Shown one piece after another: positions 48,735-63,859 of a stretch of DNA of 64,000 nt. The stretch covers positions 1 to 64,000 of the forward strand of contig JAKOGI010003122.1 of the NCBI GenBank assembly GCA_029747015.1, given 5' to 3'. The DNA is from Carnegiea gigantea (Eukaryota; Streptophyta; Magnoliopsida; Caryophyllales; Cactaceae). Position numbers and translations under genes: made by a program. Positions within the stretch are counted from its first letter, which is position 1, and the number at the start of each line of letters is the position of its first letter. The notes beneath the pieces were generated by a model that saw nothing but the letters and a program-made list of their open reading frames with translations, was not told the origin of the DNA and did not search any database.

Positions 48735-49212
48735 TTAGGCGTCCATTCATCGTTTCGAGGTTGTATTTTAAGCCTAATTAAGCCATTTAGGCATAATACG
48801 ATTCTAGACATTCGTTTATTGCATCGAAGTCATTATTCGAATCTAAATAAGCCACTTAAATAGAATACGATTCAAGGCATTCGTTTATTATATCGAAGTT
48901 ACTATTCGAACCTAATTAAGTCATTTAGTATAATACGATTCAAGGCATTCGTTTTTTTTTTTAAACATCGAAGTTACCATTCAAGTCAACTTTTCAGGCA
49001 TGCATTAACTGAATTCACTTGAATCGATTCTAAACATGCACAACTCATTTCGAACTGAACTTTCAGGCATGTGTTAACTGAATTCACTTGAATCGAATCT
49101 AAACATACATAACTCATTTCGAACTGTATTTTCAAGCATGTAATAACTGAATTCACTTGAATCGAATCTAAACATGCATAACTCATTTCGAACTTAATTT
49201 TCAAGCATGTAT
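48735..49212. repeat. Two blocks of ~70-bp tandem repeats within the solo LTR
   Basis: The first block (48735-48955) has about three diverged units around AATACGATTCAAGGCATTCG and ATCGAAGTTACTATTCGAA. The second (48995-49212) has three closer 69-bp units around AACTGAATTCACTTGAATCG and AACTCATTTCGAACT. Both lie in the middle of the LTR. Confidence 0.85.
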
Positions 49213-50714
49213 TCCATCTAACTTAACATGCATAGTTCCTCATTACAGTTTCCATGAAATTAACTAAGCCTAAGCTGACATGCCTAATCGTTTAGGCTAA
49301 AACATTTTCGAATGTAATAATACTTTAGGAGGGGAAGAACACTTACTTGAATTAGCCTAATTTCCCACTCAATTAGCAGCAAACTCACGCCCTAATTCAC
49401 TAAACTCGAACCCCAACCTTGTGCTTGCAAAGTTCAAGCCCTAGCTTTCGACTGAGTGGTGATTGTGGCTGATTTGGGGCTGAATTTGACCCCTAATTTG
49501 TAGAGGAGATTGACAGTGGTATGGGCGGCCGGATTCCGGCACGTGGGTAGCGAATTTGGGGCGGTCAACGCGTGGGTTTTCTGGGTTAATTTGGCCGTGA
49601 GAAGTGGGAGATGGGGAGTGGTGTGGTCGACGGCCGGTGACGCATGGGCAGGGGACCTGCGGCCTCCTTCTCTCGCCGGCGACACGTGGCGGACGGCGGT
49701 GACGCCAGACGCCGACCAATGGTTGCCGGTGACAGAGAGAGAGTAGCGACTGCTAGAGAGAGAGAGGAGGGTTGGGGGTCTCGGGGTGCCTAAGGCCCGA
49801 ATTCGCCCCCCTTTGTTCTAATTTTCCTTTTCCTTTTTTTTTTGTTGCTCAATTAACACATTACAGCTAAGTTCTAGTCCCAAACTCGTTAACGATTAGA
49901 CTAAACTCAAGTTGAAGTGTCCTACAACTAACATTTTAATTAAATTTCGAAAATCGACTAAATAAACGAAAACGATTTTAAAAACTCGGATTAGAATCGA
50001 TTCAATAATTTTATGAATAAGTAACGTTAGTAATAACATTAATTATATAGTCATCCTTTTTAGTGAAATTAATTATTAAAAATGCACACAGTTGACTTAA
50101 TACCCTTGTTAAAAAATAATTCAAACGCAACTTCGTAAATTTGGCAACTGAAACAATTAGTCAGCAATAGAATGAAAGTGCAGCCCTTACAGTTTTTGTA
50201 GTGGATCAATTCGTTAATATACCTCCCAGCCACTTTTTATTAACATAATGGCATCGAGCCCTTATTGCAGCCCATGCTACTGAGTTTGATTTTTTGTCCC
50301 AATAACTTCTTATTGTTTTCCTCTACTTGCTGCATCAAAAACGAAATCACAAGCCTCTGATAAAAAAAGAGTAAAGATTTAGAATATGAATACCCTTACT
50401 GCAGGCAGAGATCTAAGGTGCCATTTGCAGATTCCATTTTCGTGTACCGTGACCAAAATGAACTCCCCCCTCTATCATCTCTTCAAAATTGATGTTCCAA
50501 TATCGTAGATTCATTTCTCCCTACACTTTCTCTTTTTTTAATTTAATAAAGAGATGAGGTATCGTGAAATAAATAATTGTTCCAAATTTTCCTTCTTTTC
50601 TAACGCGGATTGGCCATTGATACACAACCCAAACCACTAATTCCTTTCTATTTGTTATTATTTGACTTTCTTTATTCTCTTACTAAATTAAATAACCATA
50701 ACTTTGATAGAGAA

Positions 50715-53700
50715 GATAAAAGGATGAAGCCTAGAAATCATTGTTGTTTTGATCTGTCATGGAAATTCTTTGAAAGACAAGAATCAAATAATTCTCTATG
50801 GTAAAACAAAATCTCTCTCATTTCTCCCTCGAATATCTTTTTTTTTTTTTTTTTCAAGGGAATGTTCTTTTGTTGATTTGAATGGTGTATTAATCCTTTG
50901 AATCCAGTACCAACATGTCTCATTCCCCCTAGAACAACGTTTTCTTTTAGTCCTTTCAGCCAATCCTGACGGCCCCGGAGAGCAGCTGTTGCTAAAACTC
51001 GAGCAAAAGCTCGCGTCGGATAGAAAACCTTGAGTATGACGAGATGCTCTCATTATTCCCAATAAGATAGCTCGAGAACAGATCGCTTCTTCCAAAGCGC
51101 GCCCCGTTCGTTTTGCCCATAACAACCCAATTAGTTCTGCGGACAAAAAACATTAGAAATTCCATCTTCTGAAACCTTCACTTTTGATGTTGTTTAACGT
51201 ACAATAATTTCTATATGCCTATTATGGATTTGCATCTCCTGGGATCGATAAACCTTTTGGATCTTATTAACCAAAGAGTGCAGACTTTCCACTATAGTTA
51301 GCTTAGCTCCAATCATTAATCCCCCAGGAATCCAATGAATTCTTGTTAGATGTTCGTTCCAACCATCAATCCTCTTTTCAATATTCATGGATGTTGAATC
51401 AATTGAATGAACTTCTCAGACTTGTTCCACTTTTGGAAGACCTTGCGTTATATCACTGTTCTTCGATTTTTCATATATAAATGGTTCTTCTGTATCCCCC
51501 TCTTAAAAGATTTCCCCATAATGACCATGAACTGTTGCTCCTGGGGTGGCCAATAAAGCTTAGCCGATCTTATTACTACAGAGTCAAATTGAACAATTAT
51601 AACTTGACCCGATTTTCAGTGCGATTGATGTTTTGCTATGCATACATTAAAGCAAAGAAATTATACAAGACATGGATGTCTCTTCTTAGTTTGAAGAAAA
51701 TAGAAATTCAATTTGAATGGATTTAAAAATTACTGCATGGATCAGGATATCTTATCTGTCTCCCAAGGAAAATACATATCTCCAGAAAAAATTAGAAGTT
51801 CAATCGTTTTTTCCACTCCACTCGGACCACTCAACCTACTTAGCTTTTTAGATTTCTTTTGATTTGCGTATCTACTCCAATAAGACTGTTGCTCTGTACA
51901 TTATGGGAGAAGATCCGGGTAAGATATGCACTTCCTCGGGGATGAAAAAGACCAATCTACTTAACGAAGGCATTTTGGTCGAAACTCTTTGACTCCTCAA
52001 TACTCAATCAAATCCTCTTTTTTCGCGATTGAATGTATCTCTATAGTCCCATATTTAGTAATTCTCGAGCTCTTTCGTCGGTATCGCGGATCATCGAAAT
52101 AAGAAAAAAGACTATTGAAACGAAAAATACCATTTATGGGTCAATCGAAGGGAAAGCGGCATTAATTCTTTGTCTCGTTCTTAACTCAATTGAAATGGAA
52201 TTCTGAATCGATTTCTTTGCCTCTTTGCCAACAATAAATCAAAATTTTTGGTAGGATATATGAGATTACAATGACCCATTTGATTAAGTTATGAATAATC
52301 CAGAATCCTATCCTTTTTTTTACGTGAAGGATCCTTTTATTTCTCTTTGACTTGATCATTAGTCACTGAGGAGTTAGAAATTTATCTTTGTTCGAAAGAA
52401 AGAGAATGAACGTTCGTTTGATCTTGATCCTTGTGGAGCGAAAGGGTGACTACGTTCGATCCGTACAGCCTTCCTGATAATATCCATAAACGATAAGTTT
52501 TTGGGAAGAGATGAACATTACTGTATGTAAGTAAATTCGGGTCCAGTGCATTTCCCCTCAATATGTTCTTGAACCCTTTCCTTCAAACTCTTTTCTGGAT
52601 GTCCCCACACGAATTTCGTCAATCACTTGTTTAGATTCAACATATTGATTGTTTTGAACTAAATTCAAGGTGGAATATTCACACTATGTAGAATATCTTC
52701 ACTCTCAATAGTGACATACAAGTCTATATAACATAGAAGGGCGGGGTATCCATGAGGTGTACGTGTGGGATGAACTAAATCCTTATTGAATTTTCTTTTT
52801 CCATTACAAGGGGCTCGTACATGTTCTGCAGTAACCCCTGTGAATACTCCGCCAGTATGAAAAGTTCTTAATATTAGTTGAGTACCAGGTCTTCGAATGG
52901 ATTAACCCGCAATAATACCTACAGCTTCTCTCAATTCGACTAGGTCGCCGTGAGTAGGACTCCGTCCATAACATAATCGACATATCCAAGATGCGCTCCT
53001 ACTTAGAAAATCAAAGGAGTTTGAATGGATATTGGTTGGGTTCGAAAGGTTATGAATTGATTGACAAGTCCAACCCCGATATGAAGATTTCAGGTGGCCA
53101 CGTACTGTGAACCCATATATATATCGTCTGCTAATAGACGACCAATTGCATCAAAATTCTTTCTTGCATCATACCGTTTCGAGGACTTATAGAAAGACCT
53201 CAAAGGGTACCACAATCTGTTCTACGTACTTTTTTATGTTAAACTACTTCGATAAGCCTGCACATGAGGTATCTAGCATCTGATGTTCGTACAGCAGTAT
53301 CAACAACTCCTTTACGGGCTCTGTAGTAAGAAATGAGATATTCTGTTAAAGAGAGTCCTTCCCCTAAATTGCTTTTCATAGGTAAATCAATCATTTGTCC
53401 TTGTGTATCCAATATTAATTCTTTCATACCTACTAATTGATGTACCTGATACACATTTCCTATAGCTCCTGAAAAAGACATTATATAGACTGGATTATAA
53501 GGGTCAGTCATCAACAAATGTTTATTCATTTCTTGTCGCAAATATTCAGAAGTAGAATACCATATCTCAATGGATTGCCGTAATTTTTCTACTGCGTTTA
53601 CATTCCCATAATGATGGTGTTTTTCCAAAATCAAACTTTGCTGTTCAGCATCTTGGACTAGCCATTCGTATTGTTAATTGTTAAAAGATCATCAATTCCC

Positions 53701-53865
53701 AATGCCTGTAGCAGTGGCTTACTGGAAACCCAGAGTGAAGACTTGATCTAGGATGTGTGATGTATATGCCATTCCAAAGTGATCTATTAATCTGCTAATA
53801 AGTTGTTTCATGGCAGTTCTATCTATCGCTTTATTGTGAAAGACCAAATTGGCCCGTTCTGCCAT
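50715..53865 (-). pseudogene. rpoC2: Plastid rpoC2 (RNA polymerase beta'')
   Basis: The beta'' subunit of the plastid-encoded RNA polymerase. The start at 53865 reads [21 protein letters not shown], then [22 protein letters not shown] long open part (53634-53239) has [56 protein letters not shown] and [15 protein letters not shown] damaged zinc-site region follows near 52989-52804. The C-terminus reads [26 protein letters not shown], then [20 protein letters not shown] and [15 protein letters not shown] near 50738-51388. Many stops and frameshifts occur. The span is about 3.15 kb against roughly 4.1 kb in plastids, so about 1 kb is missing, probably from the variable middle (51400-52750). Confidence 0.94.
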
Positions 53866-54044
53866 AGTACCTCCATATTCCGCTGAGTAGAATTCGACAG
53901 TGAATGGATTTGAGTTAGTGATTAGAAAACATCATTTTTGCGATCTTAATTCACAACGAAATTGATGAATTATGATCCTAATTGAACCTGAAAGACTCGA
54001 ATTGGACTGGTATCATACAATCACTTAGCTTAGGTATGATATGA

Positions 54045-56828
<2,784 letters not shown>

Positions 56829-56869
56829 AGAAGAAAAATTCCTCTTTATTTCGACCATCCTATTAATCT

Positions 56870-57235
56870 GGAAGTTCCTCTTAGATACTTTGAAATGATT
56901 CAGTTCCAGAGCTAAAGATCATAATTCTTGAACAAGTAGTCGAAAAGATTCTGGAGCACCCTCGGGTTTAGGTATTGTTCCCCCAATGATCATAGTACCA
57001 AGTACTTAATGTCGAGCTTTTGTATGATCCGATTTATAAGTAAGCATCTGAAGTCAAATATGAGCAACACCAAATCCTTCGTTAGCCTAAACCTCCATTT
57101 CTCCTACCTGCTGTCTGCCTTGCTTGGCTCTTATGAAAAGGGGTTGTCGTGTAACAAGTGCATAATGTCCACTCGAACGTCCATGGATCAAGAAGATGAA
57201 TTTCTCTCAATATGATAGGATTTCCTATTATACCT
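56870..57235 (-). pseudogene. rpoB: Plastid rpoB 3' fragment (RNA polymerase beta)
   Basis: On the minus strand, from the right: [94 protein letters not shown]. This is the last ~110 codons of the beta subunit. The normal stop is lost by a small deletion. Homology ends near 57235, the right edge of the plastid-derived block. Confidence 0.9.
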
Positions 57236-59795
57236 TATCACTACATGCTTTCAATATCTCGGTCTCCCATTGTAGGCCCACCAGTGAGAGTCTCGTCAAC
57301 CATTCCTTTTACATAGCTCTTAAGCAAAAAAAAAAAAGATATAGGAAATAGTAGCTCAAGTCTCGGAAACCATTCCCAACACCAGGAAAAAGAAAGAAGA
57401 GCATACTACGGTGCTTAATCTGCCCATGTGGGAAAGCAAGTACTCCTAATCTATAGTTGCAAGCTGCTATCTAAGGTAGGGCGAGGGCGCCTAGTAAGCA
57501 AGTTGACTCAGGTAGAGAGAGATTCTATTAAGCTTCAGGTTTGGCTTCTCAAAAGTAAGACCCTCACGATCCGGCTTTCATAAAGGTAGAAGCGATGTTT
57601 GATAACTGAGCAGAGGAAGTTCTCTTAGTAAGTGAGGCATGAAAGCCTACATCTATTGGCGGATAGCACTACATAAAAGCTTGGTTACAGGAGGGGTTTT
57701 TCGATTAGAGTAGCTGCAATAGCAGTTACCGCATAGAGGGATATCGTTGACTGATACAAGAATCGAATTCTTGCCTACACTTTCTTTCTACTAGTTGGCT
57801 TACCCTATATTTCAAGATTAAATAGCGTAGTGATCCATAGTGGTTCCTCTCTTTGTTTGGTCTAAAAACAATATTATTGATCACTTTTCCACTCTCGCTT
57901 AGCGTTAACTTGTCTTTGCTTCCTTACTTCTAAAGCAAACCAGACTATCTTCAGTAGAGAAAGACTTTTTATTACGTTATCTACAATGTGATGCCCCAAG
58001 GCTTCGAAGTAGCAATCGGCTTTCAATCCTATGATTTGACTCGAATAGCTAATGTTAGAGTGGCAGATATGGTTTTAGCAGAAGCTGCTTTCCCTAGATG
58101 CAAAATTGAAAGAACCATGCCTTTTTTCCGTTCAAAGCCTCCTAAGCAACTCTCTGTCTTTCGAACCCACCTCACCGAGCTTAACGCCCTATGGACTTTT
58201 TCACGAAGGCCTAACTTGACAGGCCCGAATGGCCGATTCATAAGGGTCTAGGCCTTGGTCGGCTGCCCTACTAGGTAAAGCAAGCGCTCACTGATTTCTT
58301 TACGTCTTTTCAACCGAGCTTTCTGTGAATTGAAAAGCGGGAATTTATTATCCAGCAGAGATGGCATCCATTAGCTTATTGTCAACTCTCACTCTGGCTC
58401 ATCATCGAGAGGTGGGTTGAGCCCCTTGCATAGTGAATCGAAGAGAGAATTGGCATGTAGCAGCCTGTACATCGTCGAAGCGGGAGTGGAAGAAGAAAAT
58501 CAAGAAGTAGGAGCTCACTCGGCAGGGTTGCCGACTAGCTTGTCATCCTGGCATCACGAGTGAATAACGCTATAAAGACCTAATTCTTGCTTGCCTATCA
58601 TACCCGATACCTCCTTCAATCATCGCTATTCCACAGAGACAGCTGCTTTTTGAGTAGAAGTTGGCTAATCCATAATCATAGAGAAGCTAAGCTTTTAGGC
58701 AAGGGAAGTATAGGCTGGAAAAGCAAATTTCCAGTCCTACAGCTTCTGACGCTCTTTTTCGAATCTAACTCTTCCTCTCCTAGGCTAGCTACAGTAGTTA
58801 TGGCATCCGCTTTTAGGACTATACGTAAGGTCCCCTTTGTAGTGTTATTGTTTTTTCTTCCAAATATTCTTTTTCTCTTGAAGCCAAGTCTTGTTGCTAT
58901 TGAGTTAGAGTCTTGAAGATATGGGACTTAGGTAGGGAACCTAAGTGAAACATAGACGTAATCGAATCTGAGGCTTTGCTTAGCTATCTGACTTATCAGC
59001 CTGCAAGTAAACTACATTAATCCCCTGAAGTTGAAGTAAGGATTTTGAAGCTCAGGAAAAAGAAAGAAGAAAAGGCCAGGGTTTTTTGCTATGTTCTCGA
59101 ATGGTGCCCTTTATTGCAAGATGTAAAAAGCTATCCCCAAGTGAGGAATTGAAGAAGAGAGCAACGCTGAGTCGGTTGTGAAAAGACTAGCAATTGAATA
59201 TTGAAGCAATGTTGGTGTGGTCTTACCAGTGCTTTAGTTAGGGTAATAACTCCTATCCGCTGTTCAATTTGCCGTTGTTGGGATTGTTTCGCTTTTTAGG
59301 AAGGAACTCATATATAAAGAAAAGTAAGATCATGCCCTATTTCATAGGCTGCTCTTATAAGAGCTATTAGCCTAGCCGCCGCGGTTTGAGTTGTAGGTAA
59401 ATCAACTGCTCTAAAAAATCTAGCAAGCAACGGGCTTTCTATCCTCAAAGGTTCCGATCACACTAGTCTGGAACATCTTTCGACCGTTGGCTGCTCTCTG
59501 GACTCCTCTTTCGACTTTCTTTGAGTTGCATTGAAGATAGTAAAGAGAAGGGCTTCATGCTTGATTTCCTTGGTAGAAAGTCAGAATTAATTTGATTCAA
59601 ATTAAATAAGTACGTTTGCCTGTAGAAGAGTGTCAATGATCTTTAAGAACTTATTCACTTTTCCTTTTAGGCTTGAAAGTTTTCCTATGGTTCGGGGCGT
59701 TAACCCCATTCTTTCTTCATTCTATCTATCCTAGGTCACTAATCTAATACCAAATTGACCGGGGAGAAAGGGGAAGCTTGCTACAACAGGCTTCG
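57236..59795. other. Unassigned, probably mitochondria-like DNA
   Basis: No gene, tRNA or element is recognised. An open frame at 57988-58251 (MMPQGFEVAIGFQSYDLTRI...) has no family features I know. The base texture resembles the mitochondria-like spacers elsewhere in the window. Confidence 0.35.
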
Positions 59796-61483
59796 TGTAA
59801 CACCCCCAATTAAACATATTTCACTGTTTGTATTTTTCTTCATAAATTCCTCAATTATAACTAATAAACCCAATGACTGGGGTGTTACCGCCGTCCAAAG
59901 GACAAGGCTTGTAATATGAGTAACGCCCCCAACCCCAAGGCCAGGAGTGTTTAGCGTTATCTTTAAATCCTGGGACGAAAACTGACCGTTTCCCAGGCTT
60001 AAAGCCTTACATTGAATTCCCTGCAATTCAACGCAATAATAAAATCAACTCAACGGCTACCCGCCGGAGTTCATGGCTCTGCGGGCCGCCCGCCCGGAGC
60101 ATATCAACCAGCGCAGTTAATACTAAAATGATGGTACGACTCTACGGACCACACGTCCAGGGTGTTGGGGTTACATTCCAATTATAAACAACCATACTAA
60201 GCGACTTGACATGATATGCAACACATGCACACGAGGACTTAAATTACATAGAAATGAACAGTTACATTATACTACACTTTGCAGCTCACATGCAGGACGT
60301 CGCTTTATTCCTAGGACAGCAATAACTCCATTTTGGCTTCCTTGGGCCGACCTTTACTGGCTAATTCAGAAACCTGGGGGCACAATAACAGATGAAAGTG
60401 AGTAATAAACATGCAGTGGATAACCCCCTTAAACATAATGTTTTCAATACAATAATAACTTACGACCGTCGTTTGTCAGTTCTCCTTTTTGAAGAGTTCA
60501 CCTTAGAACAGCCGTACCCTAAACTTACCAAAAAAAAATTCATATGAACTCATAAACTCAATGAAAAGAAAGGGGTTTAACCCCTAAGCACCACTGGCTG
60601 GGATTTCTGTTGTGCAAACCTTGTATGTTAATCAACAATAGCGAAAATTTAATACGTAAAGCTCAGTGCGTTACAGCTTATTCCTGATCATATAATTTAT
60701 GCCGTATGCAATCATTAAACTTCATTGAAGATGCGATCAGGCAATAGGCGTTATGGGCTTAGCCATTACATTAGAGCAACCAACATGTTCAATGTGAGAC
60801 AACCTCTACACTGAAGACTACCTCTACACTGAAGACTTTACTATACTACTCAGTAGCTGGTCAAGTGCACGAATAGGTGTATGTGAGAAAACATGGAAAC
60901 TACTTACTAATAAGGTAGCACAATAACCATTGAACTTCACGTTCGTGTTTCTTAAAGTGATACATTTTATAAACCTTCATAGGTTCAGAGAGTCTCCTTT
61001 TTCCTATAGTTTCACTTCTGTAGATTATTGAAGGCATTACCGTCGTTCCGGAATGGAATAAGACTATCTGATTTACTAACCTCTGGAATCATCTAAAATA
61101 AATCTGTACATGTATAGGAATGTTTATCATTGTGAGCGTTACTTAGTTGGCGATCAGTAACGTCCATTGTTTTGCTGTTTTCTGGTGTCGTAGGAAGATG
61201 TTTATTCAATTCTCCCCATTCCTTAAACAGAAAACATAAAACATTGGAATGGTGAGTCGACGCTCAATACGTACATTCCCATGCCGTAAAATAAGTTTTA
61301 TGTGAAATTAGTTGGGCCGGCCGCATCCCAAACATTTTGCTTTGCAAACAGGAGGGAGAGAATGAAGAATTGAAATCGATTTGCTGTTTATTATCTGAAA
61401 GTGAACCCCTTGGTCGATGTACATCTTGAAACGATCATACTTTGGGTGCTCACCCCCCCAGGCCGATCGAGAAGCCTGAGTTG

Positions 61484-61595
61484 ACGCCGCGCGCGGGTAT
61501 ATTGGTCGGCATAAGCCTTGATAGTTGATGAGCAAATGAGGCCGCGCGCGAGTATATTGGTCGGCATAAGCCTTGATAATTAATGGGCATAAGCC
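61484..61595. repeat. Tandem duplication within the Tekay-like LTR
   Basis: A ~54-bp unit (CGCGCGCGGGTATATTGG, then TCGGCATAAGCCTTGATAG) occurs twice, with a third partial copy of the CATAAGCCCTGAT part. Confidence 0.88.
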
Positions 61596-61799
61596 CTGAT
61601 GATATTTGGCGGGGCCACTTGTTTATGTGACAAGACATTGCGAAATTGATTCATTAAATGAATCTTGTATTAATGTTTTTCACTACTGAGAGATATGCGA
61701 GTTTTCGAAGAACATAGGCAATGTACGTACCTGGTCTTTGAGATTCTCTCTCCTTTGGCCTTGGGTCGCTATTAATTGAGGAGATTTTGCAACGTATGG

Positions 61800-62015
61800 T
61801 TTTGATTCTACTGCCTATTGGCAGAACTATAGGATATGTGGACGTTAAACTTTCTATTTATTGTTAGAGGTATAACTCAACGGACTTGACTCTCCTATCT
61901 ACCAGCAGAACTAGGAAACATTGAATTTTGAAGCTTCTACTTAATGGCAGAGCTATGAAAACATTGAGCTTTTGGTGCCTGCCTGCTGGCAGAGTTATGG
62001 AAACATTGAGTTTTT
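61800..62015. repeat. Short imperfect repeats within the Tekay-like LTR
   Basis: The motif GGCAGARTTATGGAAACATTGA or a variant recurs four to five times at 40-60 bp spacing, separated by variable text. Confidence 0.75.
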
Positions 62016-62898
62016 CCCTCTAACTAGATGATTTGGGGTGTTTGTACAATATAACATGAATCACACTCGATAAAGTAATCTATACGATTCTAGGCTTCAA
62101 TCATTTAATTCATTATTGACATCCATACCCTCCTTGTTTCTAACTAGTCAATATAAACCGTATATGTACAGATTCAATAAACTTCTGTTCAATTTACTAC
62201 ACAATTTCCTCTACTTGAATTATAAACATTCCTATGCATCTAAATGATAAATACCCTATGCATTTAAATGATAATTAACGTTAAAACATGTAATTAATAT
62301 AAAACGTCTGAATTACATATAAACATTCATAATTATATTTATGTATAAAGCAATAGGTTTTAGAGAATCAATAAACGTGCTATGATTGATAATTTTTATA
62401 TAATCAATAAGCGTATGCATAATTGCTAGACTTCATATGATCAATAGACTATATCTGGTCACTGAATTGCCCTTACCTGAGCAAACAGCACCATTCAGCG
62501 ATGCGTTACAACAAGCGTACATATAGCCACATGTGTCCACAAACGACAACACTTTATTCAGTAAATCAAACATACTTTGATTCTAAACATATACAATGCA
62601 TTTTGAAGTAAATTTCCTAAGCATGAATGTACTAAAAAGAGGTTCGAATGAAAGCTAAATCTATTTTAATAGCTTCGCATTTCATTCGTGTACATGCAGT
62701 AGCTAGTTTAGCTCGAATCGAACCTAAACACATTTAAATAACTTTGAAATGAATTCCTTTAACATGCATTAGCTAATCTACTTGATTCGAAGCTAAACAC
62801 ATTTCATTAACCTCGAAATTAGCTCATTTGCATGCATTGGTGAATTAACTCGAATGGGAGCGATACATGTTAAAAATGACTTCGCTCTTGATCTTTTA

Positions 62899-63080
62899 AG
62901 TAACTTGAATCGGCGCTAAACACGTTAAACTAACTGCGTTTTTAATTCTTTTTCATGCATGAACTAATTAACTTGAATCGATGCTAAACGCGTTAAACTA
63001 ACTTCATTTTTAATTCTTTTTCATGCATGAACTAATTAACTTGAATCGATGCTAAACACGTTAAACTAACTTCAAATCAA
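62899..63080. repeat. 68-bp tandem repeats within the Tekay-like LTR
   Basis: Nearly three units of AACTTGAATCGATGCTAAAC, GCGTTAAACTAACTTC, TTTTTAATTC and TTTTTCATGCATGAACTAATT. The two central copies are almost identical, so the array is recent or homogenised. Confidence 0.9.
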
Positions 63081-63394
63081 CACATCAAGCATGATTTACA
63101 TTCATTGATTCGACTCAACGCTAAGCACAGTTAAATTACTAAATCAATGGGTCGTTGTAAAATCGAATAATTCTCATATAACCAATTAGAATTCGATAAC
63201 TATATATGTACAATCGAATGCATTTTACATAATCGATAAACGATATATATAATGGATAACTTATTCAATGCGCTCAATATGTGCACTAGGCATAAATTAT
63301 CAGTTCCAATTCAACCCGAATATACTATAATCGATAAACTTGCATCAAATTTAAAGATAACTAGGAGGAAGATGAACCTCACCTCGAATCCAAG

Positions 63395-63785
63395 CTAAAG
63401 GATCCGTTTAGGGTTCGGTTTGGGTGGTTCGATGCGGGCTCGATTCGCCCCTTTGCTTCCCGTCTGCTGGTCGCCACTCTCTGGCCGTCCCATCGCCGCC
63501 GGCGACCTCCCGGTGGAGCCGCCGAGACATGGCTGCGGTCCACCTCTGTTCCCTTGCTCTGTTTCTTCCTCTATTGCCATCTGACTCTCTCTCTCTGTGG
63601 CTGAGTTGGCGTCGACCGGGGTGGTCATGGCCAGGGTCGGCCGCCCCTCGCCGGCAGCCCACCGGCGCTCCTCCCTCCTCCCTCTCCCTCTTTCTCTAGC
63701 GTGGGTGTGTGTGTGGGGCAGGGTCGGGGGAACCCCCCTCTTCGCCACCCTTTTTCCCGAGAGAAGGGGCTTCGGCCCCCCCTTT
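63395..63785. other. G+C-rich island near the U3 end of the Tekay-like LTR
   Basis: This is strongly G+C-rich in an otherwise AT-rich LTR and stop-poor in several frames on both strands. The solo LTR has an equivalent island at 49434-49800. Its position near the U3 end suggests promoter or leader sequence rather than a protein. No known domain is visible. Confidence 0.6.
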
Positions 63786-63859
63786 AGTTTTTTTTTTTTA
63801 ATAACGATATAAAATAACGAAATCGGCTACCGAAGGGGATAAAAATCCCGGGTGTTACA

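Larger units (their letters stand above)
46647..50191 (-). mobile_element. Solo LTR of a Ty3/gypsy (Tekay-like) element inside rps2
   Basis: The 3.5-kb LTR has ends TGTAACACCCC on the left and CCCTTACA on the right. It is flanked by GTTTC (46642-46646) and GTTTT (50192-50196), a 5-bp target repeat with one C-to-T change. It shares its left terminus, a CATTACCGTCGT word (47801 here, 61035 there), ~70-bp tandem repeats and a G+C-rich block near its right end with the LTR at 59796-63859. These put both in one family group. No internal domain remains, so recombination between two LTRs removed the element body. Confidence 0.88.
46286..50514 (-). pseudogene. rps2: Plastid rps2 split by a solo LTR
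   Basis: Ribosomal protein S2 of the plastid small subunit. The 5' part (ATG at 50514 to 50192) reads [25 protein letters not shown], then after stops [25 protein letters not shown], stop, STT. The 3' part (46646-46286) resumes with ETRL-like codons, then [41 protein letters not shown] and YIRNP, with TGA at 46286-46288. The solo LTR 46647-50191 lies between them. Removing it and one 5-base repeat joins the two parts in the family's normal register at STT-ET-RL. Other damage includes WLGG..TN-W changed to a stop by G-to-A. Confidence 0.95.
59796..63859 (-). repeat. 3' LTR (4.1 kb) of a Ty3/gypsy element, Tekay-like
   Basis: Ends are TGTAACACCCCC on the left and GGGTGTTACA on the right. On the minus strand, outside the right end, there is AATTTCGAGGACGAAATTC then CTTTTAAGGGGGGAAGGC, the polypurine tract that precedes the 3' LTR in Tekay-type chromoviruses. 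The element body therefore continues to the right, beyond the window. The left target repeat would be CTTCG (59791-59795). Length fits the long LTRs of that lineage. Confidence 0.82.

Noticed and set aside
48986..49204. Small protein with three 23-residue repeats on the minus strand
   Set aside because: The reading frame is a by-product of the 69-bp tandem repeat (69 is divisible by three).
51481..51726. Plus-strand ORF opposite rpoC2
   Set aside because: The plastid homology on both sides is on the minus strand. This is a chance frame in AT-rich DNA.
57988..58251. Possible mitochondrial ORF of 87 codons
   Set aside because: I recognise no family and see no supporting signals. It is noted only as an open frame in the spacer.
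62899..63080. CRISPR array
   Set aside because: The 68-bp units are tandem without unique spacers and lie inside an LTR of a plant retroelement.
63395..63812. Protein genes on either strand in the G+C-rich island
   Set aside because: Several overlapping frames are open at once because stop codons are rare in G+C-rich DNA. No domain or codon pattern is visible.
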